Origin: Burkholderia ambifaria AMMD
GTDB lineage: Bacteria > Pseudomonadota > Gammaproteobacteria > Burkholderiales > Burkholderiaceae
DNA length: 64,000 nt
Direction of reading: 5' to 3'
NCBI RefSeq assembly: GCF_000203915.1
Contig: NC_008391.1
Coordinates: forward strand, 2,232,001-2,296,000
The position numbers and the translations under genes are program-made. Positions 44,204-53,206 of this stretch are shown one piece after another (within the stretch, counting starts at the first letter, position 1; each line of letters starts with the position of its first letter). A model generated the notes under the pieces. The model was not told where the DNA came from, did no database searches, and saw only the letters and a program-made list of their open reading frames with translations.

Positions 44204-45040
44204 ATGAACGCCTCATCCACCGGCGCACGCAAGCCGTTCGGGCGCCTGCTGCTGACCGGCGCGGCCGGCAACCTCGGCCGCCAGGTGCGCGGCGCGCTGG
44301 CGAACTGGGCCGACGTCGTGCGCGTGAGCGACATCGCCGCGCTGGACGACGCGGCCCCGCACGAAGAAACCCGTGTCGTCGACCTGGCCGACCGGCCGGC
44401 GGTGATGGAACTCGTTGACGGCGTCGACGCGATCGTCCATCTCGGCGGCATTTCGGTCGACGCGCCGTTCGACGATCTCGTCGATGCGAACATCACCGGC
44501 ACGTACAACCTGTACGAAGCCGCGCGCAAGCACGGCGTGAAGCGGATCGTGTTCGCGAGCTCGAACCATGCGATCGGTTTCCATCCGGTCACGGAAGTGC
44601 TCGATGCCGATTCGCCGCTGCGCCCGGACAGTCTCTATGGCGTGACGAAATGCTTCGGCGAGTCGCTGTCGCGCTACTACTTCGACCGCTTCGGGATCGA
44701 GACGGTGTGCCTGCGGATCGGCTCGTCGTTCGAGGCGCCGAAGAACCCGCGCATGCTCGTGACGTTCCTCAGCTATCGCGACTTCATCGAGCTCGTGCGC
44801 TGCTCGCTGCTGACGAACCGCGTCGGGCACGCGATCGTCTACGGCGTGTCCGACAACCCGGTGAAGTGGTGGGACAACACGAAGGCCGGCTTCCTCGGCT
44901 TCCGGCCGCAGGACAGCTCCGAGCAGTTCGCCGGGATGTTCCCGCTCACCGCGCCGACCGCCGACTACGACGATCCCGCGCAGCGCTACCAGGGCGGCGG
45001 CTTCGTCGTCGGCGAGCCGATGGAGCGCAACGCGAAGTAA
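44204..45040 (+). CDS. udh: NAD-dependent uronate dehydrogenase
   Basis: A 278-residue extended SDR that oxidises D-galacturonate or D-glucuronate to the aldarolactone, the first step of the oxidative uronate route. The Rossmann motif is LLTGAAGNLGRQVR, the active-site YxxxK is SLYGVTKCFGE, and the SSNHAIGFHP block is typical of uronate dehydrogenase. AAGGAG stands before the ATG. It diverges from the LacI regulator. Lactonase and dehydratase genes for the following steps are not in the window. Confidence 0.92.
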   Translation: MNASSTGARKPFGRLLLTGAAGNLGRQVRGALANWADVVRVSDIAALDDAAPHEETRVVDLADRPAVMELVDGVDAIVHLGGISVDAPFDDLVDANITGTYNLYEAARKHGVKRIVFASSNHAIGFHPVTEVLDADSPLRPDSLYGVTKCFGESLSRYYFDRFGIETVCLRIGSSFEAPKNPRMLVTFLSYRDFIELVRCSLLTNRVGHAIVYGVSDNPVKWWDNTKAGFLGFRPQDSSEQFAGMFPLTAPTADYDDPAQRYQGGGFVVGEPMERNAK

Positions 45041-45059
45041 GCGCCGCGCACGGCGTGGC

Positions 45060-45380
45060 TCAGCGCAGGATGTCCGTCGCCTTGTGCCGTTCATCCACGC
45101 CGTCGATCAGGATCAACGGGCCGCTCGCGTGCCGCGCGCGCAGCGGCTGGATCTGCTGGTACGCGTCCGATCCGTACCAGGCGCGGGCGGTGTCGAGATC
45201 CGGAAACGCGATCGCGATCAGGTCGCCGCGCCACACGCCTTCGCGCACGTCCGGCCGCGCGCCGTGAATGACGAAATGGCCGTCGAACGGCGCGAGCGTG
45301 CCGTCCATACGCTCGAGGTAGTCGACGATGTCGTCGCACATTTGAACGTCGTGCAGGTGGGCGATGGCGTAGGCGGTCAT
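45060..45380 (-). CDS. DUF1330 family protein
   Basis: A 106-residue protein of the DUF1330 family, a small ferredoxin-like fold. The sequence MTAYAIAHLHDVQ, FDGHFVIHGA and IAIAFPDLDTARAWYGSDAY is characteristic. GGAG precedes the ATG. It converges on udh with a gap of only 19 bases but shows no other link to the uronate genes. Function unknown for the family. Confidence 0.88.
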   Translation of the reverse strand: MTAYAIAHLHDVQMCDDIVDYLERMDGTLAPFDGHFVIHGARPDVREGVWRGDLIAIAFPDLDTARAWYGSDAYQQIQPLRARHASGPLILIDGVDERHKATDILR

Positions 45381-45745
45381 GGCGGGCTCCGGGGTGTCGA
45401 TGCAGCCATGATCGGTGCGCGCGCGGCGCGCGTCGATTACCTGCGACGTAAGCAAATCCATCCGGCCGGGCGCGTCATGCCCGCTTGCGCATCGGTCGCG
45501 GGTGCGGCACCGCCTCGGGTGCCGGCGCCGACTCGGCCGCTTCCTTGCCTAGCTTGTCGAGCATGCGTTGCGCGGCGCCCGCGCAATCCTCGCTGGCCTC
45601 CGATCCGCTGGAAGAACAAGGCGCTGCGCACGCTGGTGTCCCAGCAGATGGCCGCGCAGTGCCGGCCGCGGCGCCACCGCAAGTGGATGGCCGGGCGGGC
45701 GCGCGTTAGGCGCGACGGCGATGCGTCGTGCGGCCTGATGCCGGC
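45381..45745. other. Region without a confident gene; possible gene remains
   Basis: About 365 bases. On the minus strand a protein-like tail can be read ending at 45475 (RMLDKLGKEAAES, then HPRPMRKRA and stop), but it has no start codon or ribosome site in a sensible place. It could be the end of a decayed gene. No repeat or hairpin terminator stands out. Confidence 0.45.
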
Positions 45746-46069
45746 TCAGACCGGATACGCATCGTCGACCTTCAGGTTCGCGAGCCGGAACAGCGTGCGC
45801 AGCGTCTGCGGATGAATGTCGCGGCGCGCGGCGAGCGACGTCAGCATGAAGTCGAGCACCTTCGCGTAACGCAGCAGCACGAGGCAGCGCGCGAGGTCCG
45901 CGTTGCCGCCGCGCATGCCTTCGGCGAAGTGGACCATCTGGGTCGACAGCGAGCGTGCCATCTCGAGTTCCATCTGCTGTTTTTCGGTCCATTCGGGCTG
46001 CGGCTGTTCGAGCAGTTTCGCGAGAAAGAGCTGGAACGACGTATCGGATGAGTTGGGCAGCGCATCCAT
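45746..46069 (-). CDS. Conserved hypothetical protein
   Basis: A 107-residue mostly helical protein without membrane segment. It starts at the ATG at 46069 with GAGG before it; the longer open frame upstream is not protein-like. The sequence (SFQLFLAKLLEQPQPEW, MARSLSTQMVHFAEG, CLVLLRYAKVLDFMLTS) is orderly and looks like a real gene, but I do not recognise a family with known function. It stands alone. Confidence 0.65.
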   Translation of the reverse strand: MDALPNSSDTSFQLFLAKLLEQPQPEWTEKQQMELEMARSLSTQMVHFAEGMRGGNADLARCLVLLRYAKVLDFMLTSLAARRDIHPQTLRTLFRLANLKVDDAYPV

Positions 46070-46688
46070 GGGGAGCCTCGTTGCTTGCGTGGATCGTTCG
46101 GGCGTATCCGGTGGACGGATCGCGATCCGGTTCATGTCCGCGCCGTCCGGCGACGCGGTTGTCGCTGCAATGCGAATGCAGGTTTCGTACCAGCGGCGCG
46201 ATCCGGTTGTCGAGCAATGTCGACGCGGGGCGCGGCCGCGGTCATCGCGTCCCGCCGGTGCTGGCTTGCGTGGAAAATCGACGAAGGGATCCATACGCCG
46301 AGCGCGGTCGCGATCGATCGCGCGTCAGGGCCAGGACGGATGAAATGCTTCAGCGATGTAACGTAACGCCGGGTGGAAACCGGTTGCATGTTTCGGTCGA
46401 CGGATCGCCGGAAGGTCGCGATGCCTGTGTGTCGGCAGTACCCCGTGGCCGCGGGCGGCTGCGCGCCCCGCACCGCGACCACATCCGCCGCACGGTCGAA
46501 TGTCGCGGCACCTGCGCCGGATGTTTCATATCCGAGACGTTTTCGCGCGAGGCGATCCGGATGCGTATGCGTATCCAACCGACGCCGCCCGCGCGATCCA
46601 ACTGGCCCTGCGAATAACCGGACAATTGTGCATGGGCAGCCGCGCCGTGTTTGCGAACAATCTCCGCATCATCCTCGCGAGGTTCGAC
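46070..46688. other. Intergenic region before the LysE-family gene
   Basis: About 620 bases between divergent genes. The open frames on both strands have unlikely composition (long runs of Arg, Ala and Ser). No repeat, hairpin or promoter box could be identified with confidence. Confidence 0.5.
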
Positions 46689-47321
46689 ATGAGCGTCCAC
46701 GCCTTCTTCTCGGCCAACCTGCTGCTCGCGTACACGGCCTATTTCATCGGCACGGCCAGCCCCGGCCCGAGCAATCTTGCGATCATGTCGGTCGCCGCGA
46801 ACCATGGCCGCAAGGCGGCGCTCGCGTTCGCGCTGGGCGTCATCTCGGGATCGATGTTCTGGGCGACGGTGGCGGCGCTGGGCGTGTCGGCGGCGCTGCT
46901 CGCATGGTCGAAGCTGCTGGTCGCGATCAAGCTGTTCGGCGGCGCGTATCTGCTGTGGCTCGCGTTCAAGTCGGGCCGCACCGCGTGGTCGGCCAGATCG
47001 GCCGATACGCTGAAGGCGGCGACCGAGCAGAAGCTGTCGCGCCTCTACGCGCGCGGCGCGATGCTGCACCTGACGAATCCGAAAGCCATCCTGGTGTGGG
47101 TATCGATCGTCGCGCTGTCGTCGAACGGCGCGGGCGCGTCGCACGGCGCCGTCGTGCCGGGCTGCATCGCGATCGGATGCGTGGTGTTCGGCGGCTACGC
47201 GCTGGTGTTCTCGACGGACGGCGCACGCCGGCTGTACGTGCGCGGCCGGCGCGCGATGGAAGCGTGTCTCGCGGTGGTGTTCGGCGTGGCGGGAGTCCGG
47301 TTGCTGGCGTCGAACGTATAG
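46689..47321 (+). CDS. LysE/RhtB-family amino-acid exporter
   Basis: A 210-residue inner-membrane exporter of the LysE/RhtB family with about six membrane segments. The family motif is TASPGPSNLAIMSVA near the start, followed by FALGVISGSMFW and GGAYLLWLAF. The ATG at 46689 gives the normal length; the open frame upstream adds residues unlike the family. It likely exports an amino acid or similar metabolite. No linked regulator is seen. Confidence 0.9.
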   Translation: MSVHAFFSANLLLAYTAYFIGTASPGPSNLAIMSVAANHGRKAALAFALGVISGSMFWATVAALGVSAALLAWSKLLVAIKLFGGAYLLWLAFKSGRTAWSARSADTLKAATEQKLSRLYARGAMLHLTNPKAILVWVSIVALSSNGAGASHGAVVPGCIAIGCVVFGGYALVFSTDGARRLYVRGRRAMEACLAVVFGVAGVRLLASNV

Positions 47322-47395
47322 GGCGGTGCGTCGCGAAACGGCGGCGCGCGCATCGACGCGTCGGCGTTCCCGGTCCGCGCGTGGCGCGCACGCGC

Positions 47396-47429
47396 AAAAA
47401 AGCCGCTGCACCGGCGTGGGCAGCGGCTT
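47396..47429 (-). terminator. Terminator after the GapN-like gene
   Basis: On the minus strand the arms AAGCCGCTGC / GCAGCGGCTT close a ten-base loop and end in a T-run. It lies 18 bases past the stop codon. Confidence 0.88.
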
Positions 47430-47446
47430 GTTCCGGGCACCTTGCT

Positions 47447-49075
47447 TCAGAAAATGAAGCCGGTGTTGATGAACTTCGAGTAGTGATCCGACACGATCGA
47501 ATCGAGCAGCTGCTTGCTGCCCTCGGTCTGCTTGGCCGCGACCATCGAGCGGATCGAGAACGCGCGCAGCGCATCGGTCACCGACAGCGTGCCTTCCGCC
47601 GAGTCCTTGCGCCCCGCGAACGGGAACACGTCCGGCCCGCGCTGGCACTGGCAGTTGATGTTCACGCGGCAGACCTGGTTCACGAGCGGATCGACGAGCG
47701 CGCCGATCTGCGCCGGATCCGAACCGAAGATGCTGACCTGCTGGCCGTGGTCCGACGTCGTCACGTAGTCGAGCGCGGTTTCCACGTCGTCGAACGGCGC
47801 GACCGGAATGATCGGCCCGAACTGCTCCTCGCGATACAGCTTCATGCCTTCGGACACCGGATACACGACGGCCGGGTAGAACAGCGTCTTGCTGAACTCG
47901 CCGCCCGAATGGTTGACGACCTGCGCGCCCTTGGCTTTCGCGTCGTCGATCGCGTCGGTCATGTACGCGGTGCGATGCATGCCCGGCAGCGGCGTGATGC
48001 TGACGCCTTTCTCCCACGGCATGCCGATCTTCAGCTGTTCGAGCGCGGCGGTGAAGCGCTTCAGGAACTCGTCGACGATCGAGCGATGCACGAGCAGCAT
48101 CTTCAGCGCGGTACAGCGCTGGCCGTTGAACGACAGCGCGCCGAGCAGACACTCCTTCACGGTGAGGTCGAGATCGGCGTCGGGCAGCACGATTGCCGCG
48201 TTCTTCGCGTCGAGGCCAAGGATCGCGCGCAGCCGGTGCGACTTCGGATGTTGCTTCTTCAGGTGGTCGGCGACCTTGCTCGACCCGATCAGCGCGAGCA
48301 CGTTGATCTTGCCCGACGCGAGCATGTGCGGCACGACCACCGCGCCCGGCGCGTAGATCGTGTTGATCACGCCTTTCGGGAACGCGTCGCGGAACGCCTC
48401 GAGCAGCGGCTCGAACAGCAGCGTGCCGTACTGAGGCGGCTTGAACACCACGGTGTTGCCCATCAGCAGCGCGGGGATCAGCGTCGCGAAGGTTTCGTTC
48501 AGCGGATAGTTGTACGGCCCCATGCACAGCACGACGCCGAGCGGCGTGCGGCGGATCTGGCCGATCGTGCCTTCCGCGATCACGAAGCGCGAGTTCGCGT
48601 TGTCGAGCTCCTTCAGCGCGTCGATCGTCTGCGTCATGTACGTGACGGTGCGATCGAACTCCTTCTGCGAATCGGCGAGGCTCTTGCCGATCTCCCACAT
48701 GATCAGGTTCACTACCAGCTCGCGCTGCGCGACCATCCGCTTGATGAAGTCCTGCATGCACGCGATGCGCTGCTCGACCTTCATCGTCGGCCACTCGCCG
48801 CGGCCCGAGTCGTACGCGCGCACCGCGGCGTCGAGCGCCGCGTCGCTTTCCGTCTCGCCCATCACCGGATAGCTGCCGATCTCCATCTGCGCGACGCTGC
48901 CGTCCGGCTGGCGCACGCACACGGGCGACAGCACCGTTTTGGTCGTGCCGTCCCACGGGCGCAACTCGCCGTCGACCAGCGACACGCGTTGGTGGATCGG
49001 AGCGGCGAGCCGGAACTCGGCGGGGATGTCTTGATAGGCGGGAAATAGCTGCTGCAGGGAGGCGGAATCGGGCAT
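47447..49075 (-). CDS. GapN-like aldehyde dehydrogenase (NADP-dependent glyceraldehyde-3-phosphate type)
   Basis: A 542-residue aldehyde dehydrogenase of the group annotated as NADP-dependent, non-phosphorylating glyceraldehyde-3-phosphate dehydrogenase. The catalytic cysteine is in LSFNGQRCTALKM, and MGPYNYPLNETFATLIPALL is the cofactor region. The usual ELGGK motif with the general-base glutamate is replaced by ILGLDAKN, so the glutamate appears to be missing. It has about 40 more residues at its N-terminus than standard enzymes (PAYQDIPAEFRL). It should oxidise an aldehyde with NADP; the real substrate is not certain. Confidence 0.85.
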   Translation of the reverse strand: MPDSASLQQLFPAYQDIPAEFRLAAPIHQRVSLVDGELRPWDGTTKTVLSPVCVRQPDGSVAQMEIGSYPVMGETESDAALDAAVRAYDSGRGEWPTMKVEQRIACMQDFIKRMVAQRELVVNLIMWEIGKSLADSQKEFDRTVTYMTQTIDALKELDNANSRFVIAEGTIGQIRRTPLGVVLCMGPYNYPLNETFATLIPALLMGNTVVFKPPQYGTLLFEPLLEAFRDAFPKGVINTIYAPGAVVVPHMLASGKINVLALIGSSKVADHLKKQHPKSHRLRAILGLDAKNAAIVLPDADLDLTVKECLLGALSFNGQRCTALKMLLVHRSIVDEFLKRFTAALEQLKIGMPWEKGVSITPLPGMHRTAYMTDAIDDAKAKGAQVVNHSGGEFSKTLFYPAVVYPVSEGMKLYREEQFGPIIPVAPFDDVETALDYVTTSDHGQQVSIFGSDPAQIGALVDPLVNQVCRVNINCQCQRGPDVFPFAGRKDSAEGTLSVTDALRAFSIRSMVAAKQTEGSKQLLDSIVSDHYSKFINTGFIF

Positions 49076-49548
49076 GACGGTCTCGTTTGACAGGTGTCCG
49101 GAAAGGACGGGCGATGCGGAATCCTGAGCTGAATGATCCTCGATCCTTGAATCGGCATGATGACGCGCGCACGTCTTGACGTCACGCTACGTCACGCGAT
49201 GGCGTGGCCGAAACCCGGATTGGAACCAGTTCCATTTAAAAGGAACGCCGAGCCGATTGCAACATTTACCGAACGCGATCGTTCGGCGCGTAAGCATTCT
49301 GTAGGACTGTTTCCAAATGCCGGAAATAAGCAGATCGGTGCGTGCGCAAACGTTTCACGGCGGCCGGTTTGGGCGGATAATGGCCACGCGCGGCGCAGAA
49401 AAAATTGCCCGGGGACCTGAGAGAAAACATAAGCAGTGAAGAAACGAGAGAAGGTGCCGCCGCGCTGCCGAAGCGAGGTCGGCTGCCCGGAGCGCCGGGT
49501 CGGGGTTGCCCGCCCGGCGCGCACCGGACTTGTCGCGATACGCGGCGA
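49076..49548. other. Intergenic region between gapN-like and lysR genes
   Basis: About 470 bases. It must hold the promoter of the minus-strand dehydrogenase. Bases 49200-49320 are somewhat lower in GC. I see no clear operator, small gene or terminator for the LysR gene. Confidence 0.5.
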
Positions 49549-50502
49549 TCATTCGACGTCTTCGTCATCCTCCGCATCGAGATCGTCTTCCTCCCCGTCC
49601 CGCCCCGGCGCCGCATACGCGCTCGCCTGTTCCAGCAACCACGCACGAAACGACTCCAGCGGCTTGCTGTGGCTGAGTTCCGTTGGATACACGAGGTAGT
49701 ACGCCGAATCGCCGACCGTCGCCGCGTCGCACGGCACGACGAGGCCGAGCTGCTGCAGCTGTTCCTCGACGAAGAACTTCGGCACGAGCGCGATCCCGAG
49801 CCCGGCCGCGGCCGCGCTGATCAGCATCGTGTGGAGTTCGTAGCGCACGCCCTGCATCGTGCGGATGTCCTCGACGCCGTGCGTCTCGAACCATTGCGCC
49901 CATGCGCCCGGGCGCGTCGTCGAGTGCAGCAGCGGATACGCGAGCAGATCCTCCACGCGTTCGACCGGCCCGTCGAGCAGCGCGGGCGAGCAGATCGGCA
50001 CGACTTCCTCGCCGAACAGATAGTCGGACGACGTGCCGGGCCAGGTCGGCTTGCCGTAATGGATCGCGGCTTCGAAGTGCGTGTCCTCGAACGAGAACAG
50101 ATCGGTGCGGCTGCCCATGTTCACGCGCACGTCCGGCGTGCGGTCGTAGAAGCTCTTGATGCGCGGGATCAGCCAGTGCGATGCGAAGGTGGGCAGCACG
50201 GCGAGCTCCAGGTAGCCGCCGCCGCTGCCGTGCGCGATGATCGACAGCGTGTCGCGATCGAGCGCCTCCAGCGCGCGCCGCACCTGCGTGCCGTACAGCT
50301 TGCCGGCGCGCGTGAGCACCACGCGCTGCTTGACGCGCGCGAACAGCCGCACGCCGAGGCTCGCTTCGAGCGTCGCGATCTGCCGCGATACCGCGCTTTC
50401 GGTCAGGAACAGCTCCTTCGCCGTGTGCGTGAAGCTCTCGTGGCGCGCCGCGGCTTCGAAAGCCACGAGCGCGCCCATGTTGGGGATCTTGAATTTGCGC
50501 AT
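49549..50502 (-). CDS. LysR-family regulator with acidic C-terminal tail
   Basis: A 317-residue LysR-type protein close to the GcvA-like group. The helix-turn-helix is MGALVAFEAAARHESFTHTA with ESAVSRQIATLE, and the effector domain follows (LELAVLPTFASHWLIPRI). It ends in an unusual acidic tail (GEEDDLDAEDDEDVE). It diverges from the DUF1338 gene; the 220-base gap holds TGAATAAT twice (50561 and 50625, 64 bases apart), which may be binding sites. A role in controlling that lysine-pathway gene is inferred from position. Confidence 0.9.
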   Translation of the reverse strand: MRKFKIPNMGALVAFEAAARHESFTHTAKELFLTESAVSRQIATLEASLGVRLFARVKQRVVLTRAGKLYGTQVRRALEALDRDTLSIIAHGSGGGYLELAVLPTFASHWLIPRIKSFYDRTPDVRVNMGSRTDLFSFEDTHFEAAIHYGKPTWPGTSSDYLFGEEVVPICSPALLDGPVERVEDLLAYPLLHSTTRPGAWAQWFETHGVEDIRTMQGVRYELHTMLISAAAAGLGIALVPKFFVEEQLQQLGLVVPCDAATVGDSAYYLVYPTELSHSKPLESFRAWLLEQASAYAAPGRDGEEDDLDAEDDEDVE

Positions 50503-50723
50503 GAATTTGTCTGACGAAGGAGCCCGCCCGAAGCGGGCCGGCGAACACGTGCGGGAACCGTGAATAATTCCAAAAACTCATCAGGTGTCAATTTAATCTC
50601 GCTTTACGCCCGGCTGCAACCCTTTGAATAATGCATCCCACGCAAGGTCAGGCGCCCACGGGGGCAGCCGGCCAACCGAGATGCCGGCACGTTTGCCGGC
50701 GATTCCCCGACACGAGAATCCTG

Positions 50724-51752
50724 ATGCGCAATCCGAATATCGACAGCCTGCTGACGAAGCTGCTGGGACAGGCAAAGACCGACGCCCTGTTCGCCACCCT
50801 GAACATGCCGGCCATCCTCGACGAATGGGAAACCGACGTCGTCACGCGCGCGGAAATCGCGCAGGCGATGAACATGGCGCTGTTCGAAGGGCTGCTCGAA
50901 CGTTCGGCGAACGGCCGCGCGTACACCGCCGAAGCCATCGAAAACGGCGGTTCGGTCTACTTCGACCACGGCGCGCTGCGCACGGTGCGCTGGCCGCACA
51001 CGGGTGCGCTGCCGCCGGGCGAAGCCGCGTTCACGCGGATCCTGCGTCCGCTCGGCTTCCGCCTGAACGGCCGTTATCCGCTCGACAAGCTCGGCATGAC
51101 CGGCCGCGCGTACGCGCATGAAGACGCGCCGGACGAGATCGCGCAGTTCTTCGTCAGCGAACTGCATCCGGAACGTTTCTCGAAGGAATTCCAGCAGGCC
51201 GTGACGAACGTCGTGAGCTCGTCGCGCGATCCGCTGTCGCCGGCCGCCGTCGCGCTGCTGTGGGAGATCGAGCGCGAAGGGTGGCTACCGATCGACGCCG
51301 CGCATGCATTGCTGCCCGAGATTGTCGGCGCGTTCGCGCGCCAGCACGACGTGCCGAACGAACTCGACTACGAGACGCTGCTGCTCGAATCGGCCGAGAT
51401 GGCATGGATCGCGACCGAAGGCAACGCGTTCAACCATGCGACCGATCGCGTGACCGACGTGTTCAAGCTGTCCGACGACGAGAAGGCGAAGGGGCGGCCG
51501 ATGAAGCCGGAAGTCGAGCGCTCGCGTTCGGGCCGCGTGTTCCAGACCGCGTATCGCGCGGACATCGTCGAGCGCGAGTTCCGCACGCGCGACGGCGGCA
51601 CGGTGAAGCGCAACGTGCCGGGCTCGTTCTATGAATTCATCACGCGTCGTCGCACGTTCGACCAGGCGGCGCGGTGCTGGGTGACGGACCTGCGTTTCGA
51701 TGCGGGCAACGCGCAGGGCATCTTCAAGATGACGGCGAACGCGGCGAACTAA
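50724..51752 (+). CDS. 2-oxoadipate dioxygenase/decarboxylase-like protein (DUF1338, HglS family)
   Basis: A 342-residue protein of the DUF1338 family. HglS of Pseudomonas putida, a member of this family, turns 2-oxoadipate into 2-hydroxyglutarate in D-lysine catabolism with Fe(II). The first metal histidine with its arginine is in YFDHGALRTV, the second histidine in GNAFNHATDRV, and the third ligand glutamate probably in ADIVEREFRTR. It is shorter than HglS (about 460 residues), as are many bacterial and plant relatives. A LysR gene diverges from it. No other lysine genes are nearby, so the exact substrate is unproven. Confidence 0.85.
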   Translation: MRNPNIDSLLTKLLGQAKTDALFATLNMPAILDEWETDVVTRAEIAQAMNMALFEGLLERSANGRAYTAEAIENGGSVYFDHGALRTVRWPHTGALPPGEAAFTRILRPLGFRLNGRYPLDKLGMTGRAYAHEDAPDEIAQFFVSELHPERFSKEFQQAVTNVVSSSRDPLSPAAVALLWEIEREGWLPIDAAHALLPEIVGAFARQHDVPNELDYETLLLESAEMAWIATEGNAFNHATDRVTDVFKLSDDEKAKGRPMKPEVERSRSGRVFQTAYRADIVEREFRTRDGGTVKRNVPGSFYEFITRRRTFDQAARCWVTDLRFDAGNAQGIFKMTANAAN

Positions 51753-51771
51753 GCGCGACGCACGCAAGACA

Positions 51772-51807
51772 AAAGGGCCGGCGGCTGATGACAGCCGCCG
51801 GCCCTTT
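51772..51807. terminator. Bidirectional terminator after the DUF1338 gene
   Basis: Sixteen-base arms AAAGGGCCGGCGGCTG / CAGCCGCCGGCCCTTT around ATGA, flanked by A-run and T-run. It serves the DUF1338 gene and the small minus-strand gene that ends at 51832. Confidence 0.93.
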
Positions 51808-51831
51808 CGCGTTGCATGAGCGCGTCGAGCG

Positions 51832-51915
51832 TCAGAACAGATGCGTGATCAGGTAGAACAGCACCAGCACGCCGAGCGGTACGCCCAACAGCCATGCGAT
51901 CAGATACTTGCCCAT
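51832..51915 (-). CDS. 27-residue single-helix membrane protein
   Basis: A very short gene: MGKYLIAWLLGVP then a hydrophobic stretch ending ITHLF. One membrane helix spans nearly all of it. GGAGGA stands seven bases before the ATG, and a shared terminator lies 25 bases past the stop, which support a real gene. Similar small proteins with a WLLGVP core are common in proteobacteria and have no known function. It neighbours a CsbD stress gene and may belong to the same response. Confidence 0.72.
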   Translation of the reverse strand: MGKYLIAWLLGVPLGVLVLFYLITHLF

Positions 51916-51977
51916 GTCGTTGTCCTCCGCGTGGCCGCGACGCGGGACGCGGCGCGGCGTGTGAGGAGACTGACGCG

Positions 51978-52175
51978 TTACAGCTCGCGATCGAACTCCT
52001 TCATTTGTTTCTCGGCTTCGTCGCGCGCGATCCCGTAACGCTCCTGAATCTTGCCGACCACATAGTCGCGATTACCTTCGGCGACGGCCAGGTCGTCGTC
52101 GGTCAGCTTGCCCCACTTGGCCTTCAGCTTGCCCGACAACTGCTTCCACTGACCCTTGATCTTGTCTTCGTTCAT
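51978..52175 (-). CDS. CsbD-family stress protein
   Basis: A 65-residue CsbD-like protein, a small soluble family induced by general stress. The family core is complete: MNEDKIKGQWKQLSGKLKAK, WGKLTDDDL, then YVVGKIQERYGIARDEAEKQ. The ATG at 52175 gives the exact family start. It is the first of two CsbD genes in this stretch and is followed by the 27-residue membrane protein. Confidence 0.93.
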   Translation of the reverse strand: MNEDKIKGQWKQLSGKLKAKWGKLTDDDLAVAEGNRDYVVGKIQERYGIARDEAEKQMKEFDREL

Positions 52176-52228
52176 GGTGTGCTCCTGTCGTAAAGGGAGA
52201 AAAGTGCGGCGCCAGGCCGCGTGACACC

Positions 52229-52579
52229 TCAGGCCTTCGCCTTCAGGCCGGATGCGTCGACGTGCTTCACGCCCTTCACCGAGCGTGTCACGGCGATCGC
52301 TTTCTTGACCGCGAGCTTCGAATGCAGCACGCCCGTCAGCGTGACGACGCCGTCCACCGTCTTCACGTCGATGTCCGTGCTCTTCACGCCTTTGGTGGTC
52401 GCGAGTTCGCTCTTCACCTTGGTCGTGATCCATGTATCGGTCACCGGCTGATCCGATTCGGCCTTCATGGATTTCTCGGTCGACGACGCCTGTGCGTACG
52501 CGGTCGTGAGCGGTGCGCCAGCGAGCAGGAAAGCCGCGCTGACGGCGAGCAGCGTCGAAAGGTGCGAGGTCTTGTTCAT
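52229..52579 (-). CDS. Exported BON-domain protein
   Basis: A 116-residue periplasmic protein with a signal peptide (TLLAVSAAFLLAGAPLTTAYA) and one BON domain (TDTWITTKVKSELATTKGV, then VDGVVTLTGVLHSKLAVKKA). BON domains bind phospholipid or peptidoglycan and help the envelope under osmotic stress, as in E. coli OsmY. GGAG stands seven bases before the ATG. It is read in the same direction as the neighbouring CsbD gene with a 53-base gap, so the two are probably co-induced. Confidence 0.93.
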   Translation of the reverse strand: MNKTSHLSTLLAVSAAFLLAGAPLTTAYAQASSTEKSMKAESDQPVTDTWITTKVKSELATTKGVKSTDIDVKTVDGVVTLTGVLHSKLAVKKAIAVTRSVKGVKHVDASGLKAKA

Positions 52580-52650
52580 TGATGTTCTCCTTCGAGTGGC
52601 GTGAGTGAATGAATGCGGATGCAATGCGGATGGCGTCGCGCGTTATTGCG

Positions 52651-52815
52651 TCATCGCGCGATCGGCGTGTCGTAGCCCGGCTCGCGCGGCGGCATGTCCG
52701 GGCGCGGTACGTCGGGTGGTTGAGGCACGGGTGGGTCGGTGCCGGGCGACGGTTCGGGCGGATGGTCCGGAGCCGGTTCGGGCCGCGTCGGATCAGGTGT
52801 CTGATGCAGCTTCAT
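52651..52815 (-). CDS. Small proline-rich protein
   Basis: A 54-residue protein, about one third proline, with repeated PEP/PDP-like steps (TPDPTRPEPAPDHPPEPSPG) and no hydrophobic segment. AGGAGGA precedes the ATG at an ideal distance, which is why I accept it as a gene. It is probably disordered. Function unknown; it lies just before the exported BON protein in the same direction. Confidence 0.6.
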   Translation of the reverse strand: MKLHQTPDPTRPEPAPDHPPEPSPGTDPPVPQPPDVPRPDMPPREPGYDTPIAR

Positions 52816-53206
52816 CGGGTCGTCCTCCTCTGCGGTAGTTCAGCGCGTGAGCGCCGATGCAGTACCAGCGTACCGGCGCGAACGCACGCATGCATCGCGC
52901 AAATTCACCGGGTTGCCTAGTGCGTTTGCACGGGGACGGAACGGCTGAGCGGGAACGGGAAATGCGCCGATAGATGTGCGAGGCGCGACGGCATGCGCGG
53001 GTGCCGCCATGCGCGCCGCTTGGCGGGATAGCGCACGCTGAGGGCGCGGCACGCGAATGTACTATTGCGCATGGTGCATCCAGGCGTGCCGAGCGCAGCG
53101 ACGGCACGCGACCATCGCGACACGCGCCGGGCCGGCGCACGTCGGCGCCTGATGGCGCGGATGCGGCCGAACCGGCAACCATGCACACGACGTGGACGAC
53201 CCTTCA
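52816..53206. other. Divergent intergenic region before the PAS-LuxR gene
   Basis: About 390 bases between the proline-rich gene and the regulator. Both promoters must be here. No clear dyad or promoter box was identified. Confidence 0.5.

Noticed and set aside
45437..45709. Short overlapping frames on both strands after udh
   Set aside because: No start, ribosome site or recognisable domain; at most a decayed gene.
46373..49048. 891-codon open frame on the plus strand
   Set aside because: It overlaps the LysE gene and is antisense to the GapN-like gene; its composition is that of a shadow frame.
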